A DNA stretch of 64,000 nt from Seiridium cupressi (Eukaryota; Ascomycota; Sordariomycetes; Amphisphaeriales; Sporocadaceae): assembly GCA_036674765.1 (NCBI GenBank), contig JARVKI010000010.1:558001-622000 (forward strand). Reading direction: 5' to 3'. This document shows positions 32,619 through 44,325 of this stretch, in pieces. Under the pieces are notes generated by a model. That model was not told where the DNA came from. It ran no database searches and worked only from the letters and a program-made list of their open reading frames with translations. Numbering within the stretch: the first letter of the stretch is position 1; every line of letters begins with the position of its first letter. A program made the translations under genes and the position numbers.

Positions 32619-34299
32619 CTATCTTTGTGCGGCTACTTCGCTCTCGCCGTGGAACTTCTCGACACCACACGTGCAGCCGTTCGTCTCGCAATCCCCGATG
32701 TGCCTCTTTGCCCAACCGGCGGCTTTGGGAACGCCGAGTAATGGTCGAGATGACGAAAAGGCCCACATGGACGGCCACGTTGCGCCATCGAGAACAGTGT
32801 TGTCGCGCTCGTAGAACTTTTCCAAGCCGTGCGCAAGCTGCTTGGTAGCAACGCCGTTGCATGTTACCGTGGTAAGCCCATTGGCCCAACCGTACGAGAA
32901 GACAGATCTGCCAGGGTTCAGTTGACCTTCTAGCACATGCTTCGCCTCAGAGGGCAGGTTGCCCTGGAAGTCTCCGACGTTGACCACTCGGACAGGCAGC
33001 CTCAGATTGTGTGGAACCGGATGTATCGACCATTTTTGAAGTTCCTCGACAACCTGAGCTGGAGATAGGGATGGGTCTTCGCCCAAGATTAGCTTCGCGC
33101 GAGCTCTCTCTGCTGGTGTACCAATAGTATCAACGATATGTTTATACGTGTCGACGGCCTCCTGAACACAGACGAGTTCATAGCCTTGGATGATAGGATA
33201 GACTTGTTTGATAAGAAAATGCTCCTTTTCCTCTTGCTCGGTATGGGCAATCCTCTGGCGGTCGAACCAGTCTTGCTTCACAACACTCGAGTGTGAGAAT
33301 TCTGAGGTCAAGGCAAAAATCACAGATGTGTCGATGTTTAGGAGCTCCGAGAATGATGTTTTCGGATTGGGGTACATTCTAAACATGGCCTCGCTGGTCA
33401 GTTCTGGCGCGGGCGGAAGGTCCTCGTTGCAATAAACTATGACACCTGGGATCTGACGACATAGAATGATAATCTTGTCGACTTCGGCACTTTCCTTCTC
33501 TTTTATCCTGGGAAGCACGACATGTACAACGGGCTGCACTGTCCGTATACAATGATTCCTGGCTGCTCCAGCTAGCTCCTTGACGGTCTTGAGAAGGGGT
33601 ATTTCTAGATCGTCGTCAATACCATATCCCGGAGCTCCATCTTCGTCATCACTGTCGCCGCAAAAGATGGCTTCCTTCGCCAAGTCAAACAACAGTCTCC
33701 TATTGGTGATTGTGGAGATTTTCACCCAAGTCTGGCACATGAGAATTAGTAATTTGGACTCTTTCAGAAATTGAGGAGCACCCACACGACCGTCATTTGT
33801 TATGAGATCTACGAGGCTGTGCCGATATTTCGATCCCATATGAGTGCCTAATGAAGGTATAATTCGCCTTCCTGGAGCTAGAAGTGGTTTATCGAGCTTC
33901 TCGGTGCATACTCGGTGTCGTATATCGAACAGCTCGGCTGACCTCTTGGCTGCGTCCCATAGACTAAGGACGAGAAAATCAGTCTCCGTTCGAAAGTCAT
34001 GGCACCAAATTGGTTGAGGCAGGCGGCCTTCGCATAAATTGATGGCTTTGAGACAAAAGGAGAGCTTACGTCTCGAAAAACAATAGATTACTGCCAGACC
34101 GCCCGTTTGATGACTGGGTCTCATCAAGCCTTTTTTGCAAGAAGTCAATTTCATTCAGCAAATCCTTCTTCAAGGCGGACAACTTTCCCCCGACTTGTGG
34201 GATTGGTATCGTGCCGAGGGTGTTCTTCCGAACGTGCTCGGCAAAGAGGCCTAGCTCTTCGTGCAATGAGCGTGCACGTGCGAGGTCTGCGACACTCAT
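32619..34299 (-). CDS. DUF1308 (C7orf25-like) protein
   Basis: Minus strand, exons 34299-34070 and 33963-32619, intron 106 nt; 524 aa. The N-terminal ~80 residues are helical (MSVADLARARSLHEELGLF ... ALKKDLLNEIDFLQKRLDE). The C-terminal half has the DUF1308 signature: ELLNIDTSVIFALTSEFSHSS, with a conserved Asp after Asn-Ile, then LILGEDPSLSPAQV and a C-terminal VKQLAHG-like/VFSSSRPL stretch (here TKQLAHGLEKFYE, WAFSSSRPLLGVPKA). The family is conserved from fungi to animals (human C7orf25, UPF0415) and its function is unknown; a PIN-like nuclease fold has been considered for it, which I cannot verify here. It is divergent to DNA ligase IV across 857 bp. Confidence 0.85.
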
Positions 34300-35156
34300 T
34301 GAGACTGTATTTACAAGATCGGGTTATAAAAAAGAACGAGAAAGAGGACGTTTTGTTGACTATTCACGAATGTTTCCACCTGGTGATGTACGAAGGAACT
34401 CGGGAACCCAACTCCGGCGTCGCTTTTAGTCATTCGACTTAGGCGGCTCTTGTGACTAACCCGGAGGCAGCGAGGACTTTGGAACCCAGTGCTAGGTACA
34501 TCGAAACGCAGATCAGAGCATATTATAGACAACACAGAAGGAGATGAGCTTTTATCTGCGTATGACCATGTGTAGCTCGGGGACCAAGTAGCAAGCCTTT
34601 GAGATTTTGATTCTAGGCAAATATCTCTGAAAGAGCTGCTCTGAGATCCATTATCGAGTGAGTGACGATGATTTCTATCTTTTGGAATGCGTCACTAGAA
34701 TTGGAGCGGCACTAGGACAATTTGGGCTTAGCACATTTTGGGGCGGCGTTGTTCAAGGCAACCTCGCTAGGCTTCCGTACCTTGCTGTAGTACAGTACGG
34801 TAGCGTAGCTACATTAGCCTGAAGGAATGTACAATGTAGCTTTAGAACATTGAAATGGAAGGCACCAACCAGCCAGCCGCTGGACTGTGGGGTGTAGGCA
34901 AGCAAACGACCAACAAGACATAAACTACTGCCATCACTTTTCTTTACCATCGAACCTCTCTCTTTGTAACACAGTTGTTCCGAGTCTCACTTGGGCGTAC
35001 TTAACAGTCAGTCCATCGCAACCCGAGGCTGCTTTTGTCGCTTGGGGTTACATTGAGCTCATCTGACTGACACTCAGGTCTGGGGATCCCTCGACTGCTC
35101 AAGTATAGACGCCAACTTGGCATTCTGATTCATTTCACTGCTCACGGCACTTCAAC
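34300..35156. promoter_or_regulatory. shared upstream region of DUF1308 (-) and LIG4 (+)
   Basis: An 857-bp divergent intergenic region. It carries a 9-bp perfect inverted repeat AGCTACATT (34807-34815) / AATGTAGCT (34833-34841) with a 17-nt spacer, and just left of it an imperfect palindrome centred on CTGTAGTACAG (about 34783-34793). These may be protein-binding or structural elements; no known motif is claimed. Confidence 0.5.
34807..34841. repeat. 9-bp inverted repeat in a divergent promoter
   Basis: AGCTACATT and its exact reverse complement AATGTAGCT are separated by 17 nt, in the DUF1308/LIG4 intergenic region. Confidence 0.7.
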
Positions 35157-38100
35157 ATGGATCGACGCAGAAGAACACAGCGCGATCCGGGGGCAGAGGA
35201 CGAGGAAAGGCGTCAATATGCCACTGGAGGCCACACCCTAGAAGAACTTGACGAGAAGTGAGTATCAAGTCAGCTCTACTGGCCCTTCCTAGAACCCCAA
35301 CTGACCCCTTGGCCTAGCTACCCGAATAGGCCCAAGAACCATTCCAAAACGTTTCTGTTTTCAGAGCTGTTCCAAACCTTGTTCAAACCATTGAATGAAA
35401 ACAAGAAGCGGCCCTCTGGCCCAACAGCACGCCGTGCCAGGACCCGTGGCGCCGCACAGCTGTCGTATACCGAGCAGCGACGCGCTATCGTCGAGAGGTT
35501 CTTGTCAAGATGGCGTGCTGAGGTTGGCAACGACATCTACCCTGCCCTGCGCCTCATTCTTCCCACCCAGGACCGCGAGAGAAGTGTCTATGGCGTGAAA
35601 GAAAATGCCATTGGCAAGCTATTTGTGCGCGTTATGAAGATCGATAAACACTCCGAGGACGGGCAGGCTCTACTCGATTGGAAACTTCCCGGTCAGTCTA
35701 AGTCCACCCGCATGGCTGGTGACTTTGCAGGACGGTGCCATGAGGTGCTCGCGAAACGTCCGATGCGCACCAAACCTGGCGATATGCGCCTCGCAGATGT
35801 TAATGAAATGCTCGAAAAACTCTCTGCCGCATCCGGGGAGGCCGAGCAATTGCCTATCTTCGAAACCTTCTATCAACGGATGAACCCCGACGAGCTCATG
35901 TGGCTTATTCGTATCATCTTGAAGCAAATGAGGGTAGGCGCTACAGAGAGGACTTTCCTAGAGCTGTGGCATCCTGACGCCGAAGCTCTTTTCAATGTGT
36001 CATCGAGTCTTCGTCGTGTATGTTGGGAGTTGTACGATCCAGAATTCCGTCTGGGCGATAATGAGACAGGCATCAAGTTGATGCAGATATTTCAACCTCA
36101 ACTAGCCCAATTCCAATTTCCCGGAACTTTCAAGCGTATGGTAGAGAAGCTAACTAAGGAAAATGACCCCGAAGTACCTGGCGCGAACCAATTCTGGATC
36201 CAAGAAAAGCTGGACGGTGAACGCATGCAGATGCACATGATGCAAGATCCAAGCGTACCAGGCGGTTTCAAATTCGGTTGGTGGTCGCGAAAAGCCAAAG
36301 ATTACGCTTATCTTTATGGACGCGGCTCGCAAGACCGAGAGTCAGCAATCACGCAACACCTCAAAGGAGCGTTTGGGCCCGGAGTACGAAACATAATTTT
36401 GGACGGCGAGATGGTTACCTGGCATATGCAACTTGACAAGATCATGGCCTTTGGTACACTTAAGTCGGCAGCCAATGCGGGAAAACGGAACCCATACGAT
36501 GAGGTCGGAGCACGTGCCCTATATCGCGCTTTTGATGTTCTATACTTGAACGACAAGGATATTACTCAGTTTACTTTGCAAGATCGGCGGGCTGCTCTTG
36601 AGAGAGCGGTCCCAGGCATTTATCGGCGGCTTGAATTGCATGACCATATAGTCGCTACCTCTCCAGATGAGATTGAGCCGCAGCTACGTCAAGTCATCGA
36701 GAATGCTTCGGAAGGTCTAGTTCTGAAAAATCCGTTCTCCGTGTATTGTCTCAACCAGCGAAACGACGACTGGATCAAGGTCAAGCCGGAGTACACCGAG
36801 GAGTTTGGCGAATCAGTCGATGTTGTCATCATCGGCGCGTATTATGGCACTGGACATCGTGGTGGTGGTCATTCGTCTTTCTTGTGTGGATTGCGAGTAA
36901 CTCAGGATGATATTGACTGTGGTGCTGATCCCGAAAAATGTTTCAGTTTCATCAGAGTCGGTGGTGGTTTGAGACTACAAGATTATCGGGAGATCGCAAA
37001 CAGGACTGAAGGCAAATGGATGGACTGGAACCCGAAAAAGCCTCCTAGAAAGTATATCGAGCTTGCGGGAGGCAACAAACAATGGTGGAAACCGGACCAG
37101 TGGATTCGCCCAAAGGACTCTGTTGTGATCGAGGTCAAAGCAGCAAGTTCCGTCCCTTCGGATCAGTACGCAAAACTGCAAACCATGAGATTTCCAAGAT
37201 TTAGATCGCTACGCGACGATCGCGCCTGGAACACCGCGCTCGACTGGCAAACCTTTAATGAAATGAAGGACAGAGACCTATTGAGGCAAAAAGAGAAATC
37301 AATGAAGTTCGACCGCGGTAGGCGTCAAGTGAAACGTGTGAAGCGGGAGGTCGTTATCGCAGGCCAAGAGCTTGCATCAGCCGAGTTCACAGGACCCAAA
37401 ACCAAAGTTTTCCAAGGTCTTGAATTCTGTGTGCTTACAGAGTCAGTCAGACCGAAGAAGAGTAGGCCCCAATTAGAAACTCTGATACGAGAGAACGGTG
37501 GCAAGATTTCTCAGAGAGCAGTACCTGGGTCAGAAATGATTCTGGTTGGAGACAAGAAAGTCGTCAAGGTAGCCAGCTTGATCAAAGCAGGACCGGTTGA
37601 CATCATAAGGCCCAAGTGGGTCATGGACTGTGTGGCCCAGAGTAACGCAAGCAGCGGTTTCCTTCTCCCATTTGAGCCGAATCATCTTTTTCATGTTTCA
37701 GGTACCCTCACAGAGCAAGCCGAGGAGACTGTGGATCAGTATGGTGACAGTTACGCTCGAGACCTTGATATTGCAGAGCTCAGGACTTTGCTCAAGGATA
37801 TGTCCAAGAATGAAATAACCAATGATTTCAGTCCGGTTCAGTTTATGGAGCAGCTTGAGGAGCACGGGTACGATATTGGCAACTTGAAAGGACACATATT
37901 TGACAGGGTCCGCGCCGTATTCATCGCTGGCGACAGTGTATCAGGCATTGCCACGTTACAGTTCAAGAACTGGATCAAATTCGGGGGTGGAATGGTGGTT
38001 GATGACCTTGAGCATGACTCCATGACCCACGTTGTGGTGGTTAGTGGAGATGACGAGGATGAAGATCGAAGTCGTGCTGCTGAGGTGCGCTCGATTGTTA

Positions 38101-38201
38101 GTAGAGGGACACCAGTGCCGCGGATTGTTACGCAGCAATGGCTTGAGGACTGCTGGAAAGAGGGCACCCTATTGGCTGAAGAAGGATATGTAGCACAATA
38201 G
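35157..38201 (+). CDS. LIG4: DNA ligase IV (non-homologous end joining)
   Basis: Two exons, 35157-35257 and 35318-38201 (intron 60 nt), 994 aa, the usual length for fungal LIG4. ATP-dependent ligase motifs in order: I KLDGER with adenylated Lys331, III IILDGEMVTW, IV EGLVLKNP, V WIKVKPEY. A helical N-terminal DNA-binding domain precedes them (FLFSELFQTLFKPLNE...). Two BRCT domains end the protein (about residues 690-790, starting KVFQGLEFCVLTE, and about 895-993, RVRAVFIAGDS ... TQQWLEDCWKEGTLL), with the linker expected to bind the XRCC4/Lif1 partner. LIG4 seals double-strand breaks in the nucleus together with Ku and XRCC4. The intron just after the N-terminal 34 residues keeps frame (GAG AA|C TAC). 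Confidence 0.96.
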
Positions 38202-38433
38202 CCGTCACGACATACTTGATTATTCCAGTAGGCCGGACACGCGAGTTGGAATGAGAAACGGTCATGATATGATCTGTATAGTGTATTGTAAATTCCCGAG
38301 CTATGCTACCTAAACCTAACGCGGCCTGAACACCTTTCAGTATGCAAGACAATGCAAGAATCAGACGACACAAACCCGTCGGGTTCGTGGTCCACACTGG
38401 GGGGACTGGATGCCTTACTGTAGTCCGTCACTC

Positions 38434-39176
38434 TTATTTGCCGATAGTCAGGAACAGCCTATCTCCCACGTCACCCACACCAGGGTTCAGCATGCCCTTC
38501 GGCGTCAACTCAGCATCGACGCCCGCAGTCCAAATGTCTACGGCCTCGGGCCATTCCTGTGCCGCTCGTTTCACACCGTCTGCAGCGCTGATAACGCTGA
38601 TAACGACGATCCGCTTCACGCCCCACTCCCGCAGCGTCTGAATGGCTGCGGCACAAGTACCACCCGTTGCGATGACCGGGTCGAGGATGATGGCTAGGTC
38701 GGCGACGTCCTGATGTTGCGGGAGGTTGTTGTAGTATTCCACAGGCTCCAGAGTTGAGGGCTCGCGGTACAGGCCGAGATGGTGCACAGGAACGGGCGTA
38801 GGCAGGAGTGTTTGTATCGCTGATTAGAAGTGCAGTGTCAGCCCGCGGTAAGAAATATACCAAAGAGTTGAGAGCACGGAGGCAACAAACCTTCGACCAT
38901 ACCCAGTCCAGATCGCAGAATGGGCACCAAGGAGAACTGATGCGGCTCAATGGTCGTTGTGGTGTATTCGTAGCCTATCGGCGTCTCGTCCTTGGGGCCG
39001 TCGACTGCTGTCAGAGTGGCGGCAAGCGCCTCGACGCCAACGATTGTCGCGATCTCATTGATTAGTCCTTTGACATCCCGGGAGTGTGTCTGTTTGGATC
39101 GAAGCAGACTGAGTTTGGCTCGCAGACAAGGGTGACTTGAGACGTGGACGTTGGAGGGAAGTGAAGGCGCGGACAT
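38434..39176 (-). CDS. FUR1: uracil phosphoribosyltransferase
   Basis: Minus strand, exons 39176-38891 and 38819-38434 (intron 71 nt), 223 aa, close to yeast Fur1. It makes UMP from uracil and PRPP in pyrimidine salvage. The intron splits MVE|AIQTLLP in the conserved block after VPILRSGLGMVE. The PRPP-binding loop is intact: ILDPVIATGGTCAAA (about residues 139-153). Downstream VISAADGVKRAAQEWPEAVDIWTAGVD and the C-terminal GVGDVGDRLFLT are typical of the family. Loss of this enzyme gives 5-fluorouracil resistance in many fungi (known of the family). It converges with LIG4 (232 bp between stops) and is divergent from the fluoride exporter. Confidence 0.96.
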
Positions 39177-39845
39177 GGTGACAATGGGAACTATTAGAGT
39201 CTACCTATATGAACCGATAAGCTACGGCAACGAAGTACGAACACTTAATAGTATGAGTAATCCAAAGTCCAGATTGATACAGCCTGAGGTCGAGAAGTGA
39301 GGTCTAAGTAAACAGACCGCCCGAAACTCGCAAGGCCCAAACTGTGTCAATGTCCTGCGGTGTAAGACGGAGTATGCGATTGGGCAAACCGCTGTGTCAT
39401 TGGAATGGAAGTTCACAGCTGACGGCGATGGCGGGGCATCGGCCGGGCGCGGGGACGATAAAGCACCCCTGGCGCTCTGATAACGCGCTGGCCCCCGAGC
39501 TACCCTTGCCGTATTAGTGCGCTACAGCGCTGACTCGCCAAAGCTGCCATGTGATACAGGTACATCGATAGCATGAGCTTATTTCGGGTTCTCCATTTCT
39601 CGAGGCCCACAACAACCCACCGGCGATCCAACACGTCAACGGCCCTGACGGGGGTCGGGATTGGCGGCAGCGCGCGAAATGTCTGCCAAGAGGTCATAAA
39701 CGTAAGTCGGAGTCCAGTACAAACAGAAACACAAGATCGAAATACCCATGAGCCATGACAAGGATTGTTGGATAGCCAATCGACAAGTGCTGGGGAGTTT
39801 CCAAGACATTGGCAAACCCGGATTTGCGCAGGTTGAGCTTGCACA
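39177..39845. promoter_or_regulatory. shared upstream region of UPRT (-) and fluoride exporter (+)
   Basis: A 669-bp divergent intergenic region. It contains a G+C-rich patch near 39420-39500 with two GATA-type sequences (GATAAAG near 39458, TGATAACG near 39479). No shared regulator can be inferred from these short motifs. Confidence 0.45.
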
Positions 39846-41645
39846 ATGACGCAAGGCCATGACCTACCAGGGGACACAGCCTTTCAGCAGAGATTGTCCC
39901 CCAAACATGGCCAGGAGAGTGGTATATTACTCGAGGACCACCAAACTGGGAATGAAAATCACTTCCACCCCGTAACACACCAATATACACACAACAGCGA
40001 TCGCCAGGAAAGTTCCGCAGACTACGATATCCCGGACTCATACCGCAATCTTGACGATGCATTCGACGAGGCGCCAGTGCAGGACTCCAGTGAGGGATCA
40101 ATGCGGCATCATACTTCACGAGAGGAACGCTTTGCCCCTGAGGAGGGAGCGGGTACTGAAAACGCAACGGAGACAACCAAAGTCGACGGGCGTCAGAATC
40201 AACCCTCTCAGGCTTCCAGTAACAAAAAAGCCGGCGTACGCCAGCGCCGGCAGTCTGCCTCGGGGTTCAATTACGATGTTCCGGATCAGTATGTGAACGC
40301 GGCAGAGTTGTTGAGTGAAGGGCCTGTACAAAACCCCGACGAAGCCACTTTGTACAAACACGAGTCACTTGAGGAGTCCCGCAGCCGAGACCAGGACTTC
40401 CTTCGGGGGCAATCGCTCTCAAGATCGCAACACAGTAGGGCAGTTTCCGATGGTAACGAGAGAGCAACCAGGCCTCAGGTGTCCGAGGAGAAGCAGAAGT
40501 ATAGAGAAGTGCAGGTCTCCAAGCTGGCAACACAGATTTACACCATCGCGTATCTCATACTCTTCTCATTATTCGGCACGCTTGCCCGGCTTGGACTCCA
40601 GGCTCTGACCTCTTACCATGGGGCGCCTGTGACTTTCAGCTCAGTCTGGCCTAACTTTGCTGGAAGTCTTGTCATGGGATTTCTCTCCGAGGACCGTATG
40701 CTATTCCGCCATGAGTGGGGAACCCCAACTTATGAACAGCAAATACAGAAAGCGCGACGACAGAAGACAGACGAGGAGAGTGGCGAGTCTCCGTCAGGGC
40801 AAGAAGCGGTCGATCTTGCAGCTGCGAAGAAAGCTCACATGGCCACCAAGAAGACTATTCCACTATATATAGGTCTGGCAACTGGCTTCTGTGGTTCCTT
40901 CACATCGTTTTCATCCTTCATCCGAGATGCGTTTCTTTCGCTCTCCAATGACCTACCAAGCCCAGACTTGGGTGCAAATACAATTCCACGAAATGGCGGC
41001 TATTCTTTCGAGGCTCTGCTCGCAGTCATGTTGACCACGGTTTCCCTTTCGCTAGCTGGGCTCTTCGTTGGTGCCCACCTTGCTATTGCACTGGAGCGGT
41101 TCACGCCTACGTTCCCGTTCGCATTCACACGCAAGGTCATTGATCGTGTTGTTGTTGTCTTGGCACTTGGGTGCTGGGTGGGCGCTGTCATATTGTGTGC
41201 CATCCCACCAGACAGATTTTCTCACGGTCTTGGTGCGGCTGAAACATGGCGTGGTCGTGTGACCTTTGCTCTTGTCTTTGCCCCCCTCGGTTGCTTAGCA
41301 CGTTTCTATGCGTCGCTGTACCTGAACGGAAGGATTGCCTCTTTCCCACTTGGGACCTTCGCCGTCAACATATTTGGCACGGTAATACTAGCAATGGCAT
41401 GGGATATAGCCCATGTTCCGGATGGTGGAGTGATAGGTTGTCAAGTGCTCCAAGGTATAGAAGACGGCTTCTGTGGATGTTTGACGACAGTATCGACCTG
41501 GGTCTCGGAACTGGCGGCATTGCGAAGGAGACACGCATATACATATGGGCTCGTGAGCGTCGTAGCAGCGCTCGCATGTATAATTGTTATCATGGGCGGA
41601 TTGAGGTGGAGCCAAGGGTTCGCAGGGCTGATGTGCCTGCATTAA
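39846..41645 (+). CDS. FEX1: fluoride exporter (FEX, double CrcB domain)
   Basis: Single exon, 599 aa. Two fused CrcB-like halves follow a long soluble N-terminus (residues 1-225). First half: span starting IYTIAYLILFSLFGTLARLG, Asn270 in WPNFAGSLVMG, and the Phe-rich box GFCGSFTSFSSF (348-359). Second half: FAPLGCLARFYASL, Asn508 in TFAVNIFG, and GFCGCLTTVSTWVSE (541-555), where the Phe box is degenerate, an asymmetry known for eukaryotic FEX proteins. FEX proteins sit in the plasma membrane and export fluoride. The N-terminus is unusually long compared with yeast FEX (about 375 aa) and holds a duplicated ~36-residue motif at 60-95 and 143-178. Confidence 0.93.
   Translation: MTQGHDLPGDTAFQQRLSPKHGQESGILLEDHQTGNENHFHPVTHQYTHNSDRQESSADYDIPDSYRNLDDAFDEAPVQDSSEGSMRHHTSREERFAPEEGAGTENATETTKVDGRQNQPSQASSNKKAGVRQRRQSASGFNYDVPDQYVNAAELLSEGPVQNPDEATLYKHESLEESRSRDQDFLRGQSLSRSQHSRAVSDGNERATRPQVSEEKQKYREVQVSKLATQIYTIAYLILFSLFGTLARLGLQALTSYHGAPVTFSSVWPNFAGSLVMGFLSEDRMLFRHEWGTPTYEQQIQKARRQKTDEESGESPSGQEAVDLAAAKKAHMATKKTIPLYIGLATGFCGSFTSFSSFIRDAFLSLSNDLPSPDLGANTIPRNGGYSFEALLAVMLTTVSLSLAGLFVGAHLAIALERFTPTFPFAFTRKVIDRVVVVLALGCWVGAVILCAIPPDRFSHGLGAAETWRGRVTFALVFAPLGCLARFYASLYLNGRIASFPLGTFAVNIFGTVILAMAWDIAHVPDGGVIGCQVLQGIEDGFCGCLTTVSTWVSELAALRRRHAYTYGLVSVVAALACIIVIMGGLRWSQGFAGLMCLH
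40023..40379 (+). repeat. duplicated ~36-residue motif in the FEX N-terminus
   Basis: Copy 1 (40023-40130, residues 60-95) begins YDIPDSYRNLDDAFDEAPVQ; copy 2 (40272-40379, residues 143-178) begins YDVPDQYVNAAELLSEGPVQ. Both continue with a short acidic stretch, then His and Glu-rich residues. Copies are about 83 residues apart. Confidence 0.7.
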
Positions 41646-42094
41646 CACCAAACCTACGGACACTGATCTAGTCAAATTATCGCACAGCAGATATGACGAA
41701 AGAAGATCAATGTAACGTCGCACCCCCGACGAGAGTCGAAGGTTGATCAATCGCGTATTGTCATGGCTTTTTTGTGACACCCAGCGAACCTTCCTCTGAA
41801 TAGTGACGTGATGACAACGACCCGCTGCCGGTCGCTGCCCTCGGGCCTTATCGATAACCACCGGGGCCTGCTGCGAGCTCTAAATGTTTGGCGGCCGTAA
41901 ACTAGCTAACACTAGAGCCTAAGAAATCACCAGAGTTCATCCCACTTCCCGCCAACCACCACTTAACCAGGTTAATTCTCTCTGAGACCTCGAGTTCGCC
42001 TCGCACCCACGATCCCCAAGCCCCGGCACACTTCTGAACCAACTTGGCTCGTCTACATGCCCTAGAGCACACAATATAACCACCAACCGCCATC
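41646..42094. other. intergenic region, 449 bp
   Basis: 3' UTR of the fluoride exporter and the promoter/leader of EDC3. Nothing else seen. Confidence 0.6.
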
Positions 42095-44325
42095 ATGGAT
42101 TTCATCGGCCTCCGCATGACGGTGGTCCTCAAGCAGCCGTCTGGGTATACTTTGCAGGGCGTCGTCTCCTCCATTATCCCCGGCCAACTGCTTGCCCTGG
42201 AGTCTGGTATGCGCTCTTGCCAAATCCTCGTTGTTTGCACTCGCTAACTGCCACAGTTCATCTCTTCAATACCGGCGAGAACTTGCCACGAGTTGACCTG
42301 AACCCTGACAATATCTTGGACATTCGAGAGAGTCAAGGACCTCATGCGCCTACCTTTTCAGCTCCGCCGCCCGATCCCGCACCTGCACCCATTCGACCGG
42401 CTGCCAATGCTACGTTCCAAGATCCAGCTATCCTCAGTATGGGGCGCCCCCCTGGTCGTAAGGATGCCAATATTGGGGAGAAACGTGACCCTCTTCCCAT
42501 AGCCTCAGCATCAGCATCATCAGCGGCTCACCAGACCGCGAGTCCCGTGGATCCCGTCACGAGAGACATCGGCGGCCTGAAGATAGCTCCCTCAGATCCG
42601 GCAGCTCTAGATACGACGGAAGATGAATTTGTGGGAGGTGCGACTCCAACGGCGCCTGCTTATCCAGGGTCAGCCAAGGCTGGGAAGAGACCCCGCCAAC
42701 GACAACGCAAGAGCACGAAGAGTGCCAAAAGAGCTGAAGAGAACACGGCCACACCGGTGTCGGCTTCAAAGAGTGCGGTGCAAGGCGATGGTTGGCGGCA
42801 AACCCCTATTCTCGAGTCTACGAAGTCCTTCCAGCCATTTGCGTCGCTAAAGAAGCAGAAGGGTCGGGGTGCACCAAACGCCGAAAATGGCTGGATGTCA
42901 GAGGACGTCACAGACGTCCAAGAGGCTGGAGAGTTCGATTTTACTGAGAGCTTGGCAAAGTTTGATAAGAAGACTATTTTCGAGGAGATGCGCCAGCAGG
43001 ACCAGGTCGACGATGCCGATCGACTGGTCTCACATAATCGTCTCCCCAAACCAAAACCAGGAACTGGAGGCGGCAAAAACTTACATTACACTGAGAACGT
43101 ACTCGACATGCCTTCGACTTTAGCAGCTCCAAAGCTGAAGGAGACCCTGGATGATTTCTGGAAGAGCGAAGCTGATGATGCAACCATCAATGGAGGAGAG
43201 CGCTTGAGCGGTAGAGAGGGTAGTGGCAGGACTTCTCGCCTCCGAGGTGAATCCCGAATGTCAACAAGCAGGCGTTCTCAGTCCCGAAAGGCGAGCACTG
43301 CGCAGACTGTCATCGGCGCCCCCAGCCGGAACACTACCGGCGTGCGGCACTCTCAACATCAGCCACCCACCCCCACTGACAAACGTCAGCAACCCCCAAT
43401 GACAGTAGAGACACAAGGCTTCTATTCCATTCCTGCAAATCGTCGTATTGAGACCGTCACTCACTTACAGATGCTGAATATTGAAAACATTTCACACAAC
43501 GAGCTCGGTTTCAGCGAAGACCTCATGTCAGAAAATGCTGGGCGAAGCATATCTGAGATTGCTATAAATGCCCTGAGCGATCCCGCTATTCAGTTACGCA
43601 ATGCTGGCGCCTCGCCCCCTTACACTCCGACCATCGTGATTCTAGCCGGCAACAATAAATCCGGTGCCCGAGCCATCGCCTCCGGACGTCATCTTCGCAA
43701 TCACGGTATTAATGTGCTTGTTTGTGTAGTTGGGATCGAAAGGGAAAGAGAGCTAGTGGACGAAATAAGAAGGCAGACCAGATTATTCCGCAGCTTCGGC
43801 GGCGCGGTGTGCTCTAAAGCTCAACTTTTTGAGAATCTCAGCAAGAACGCGAAGTCACTAGATGCCTCATCTCAGGTTTCAGTTACGCTCATCATTGACG
43901 CGTTGCTCGGGCTTTCGATATCGTTCGAGGAACTGCGCAAGAGTGACCAAGCTACAACCTACGAACTAATGGAATGGGCTAACCGTAACGAGGCTTTTGT
44001 CGTAGCGATCGATATCCCCAGTGGCATCGATCCTACCAATGGCAAGGTGAACATCATCGACGGGGCCAAGCTCTATGTTCAGCCGCGTTACGTCATTGCC
44101 CTGGGGGCACCGAAGCAAGGTCTACTCAAGGCGGTGGAACTAGGTCATGAGCAAGCAGATGATATCACCGTCGACGAATGGAGAGTGTTCCTTGCAGATA
44201 TTGGTCTTAGCACGGCTATATGGCGAAAGGCTGCTACAAAGCTTCGTCGGGGAATCGATTTTGACGACAAGTGGATGCTTGAGCTGCGATACCAGCACTC
44301 GCAAACGGAGGAGGATCTCGACTAG
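42095..44325 (+). CDS. EDC3: enhancer of mRNA decapping 3 (EDC3)
   Basis: Two exons, 42095-42206 and 42257-44325 (intron 50 nt), 726 aa. The N-terminus is the divergent LSm domain (MDFIGLRMTVVLKQPSGYTL ... LFNTGENLPRVDL). A disordered Pro/Ser/Lys-rich stretch leads to the FDF motif (EFDFTESLAKFDKKTIFEEM, FDF at 264-266), which binds the DEAD-box helicase Dhh1 in known EDC3 proteins. From about residue 435 the YjeF_N domain follows (LGFSEDLMSENAGRSISEIA, VILAGNNKSGARA, DALLG, AIDIPSGIDPTNG), the dimerisation module of EDC3. EDC3 is a P-body scaffold that stimulates Dcp1-Dcp2 decapping. Domain order and length are normal for filamentous fungi. Confidence 0.94.
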
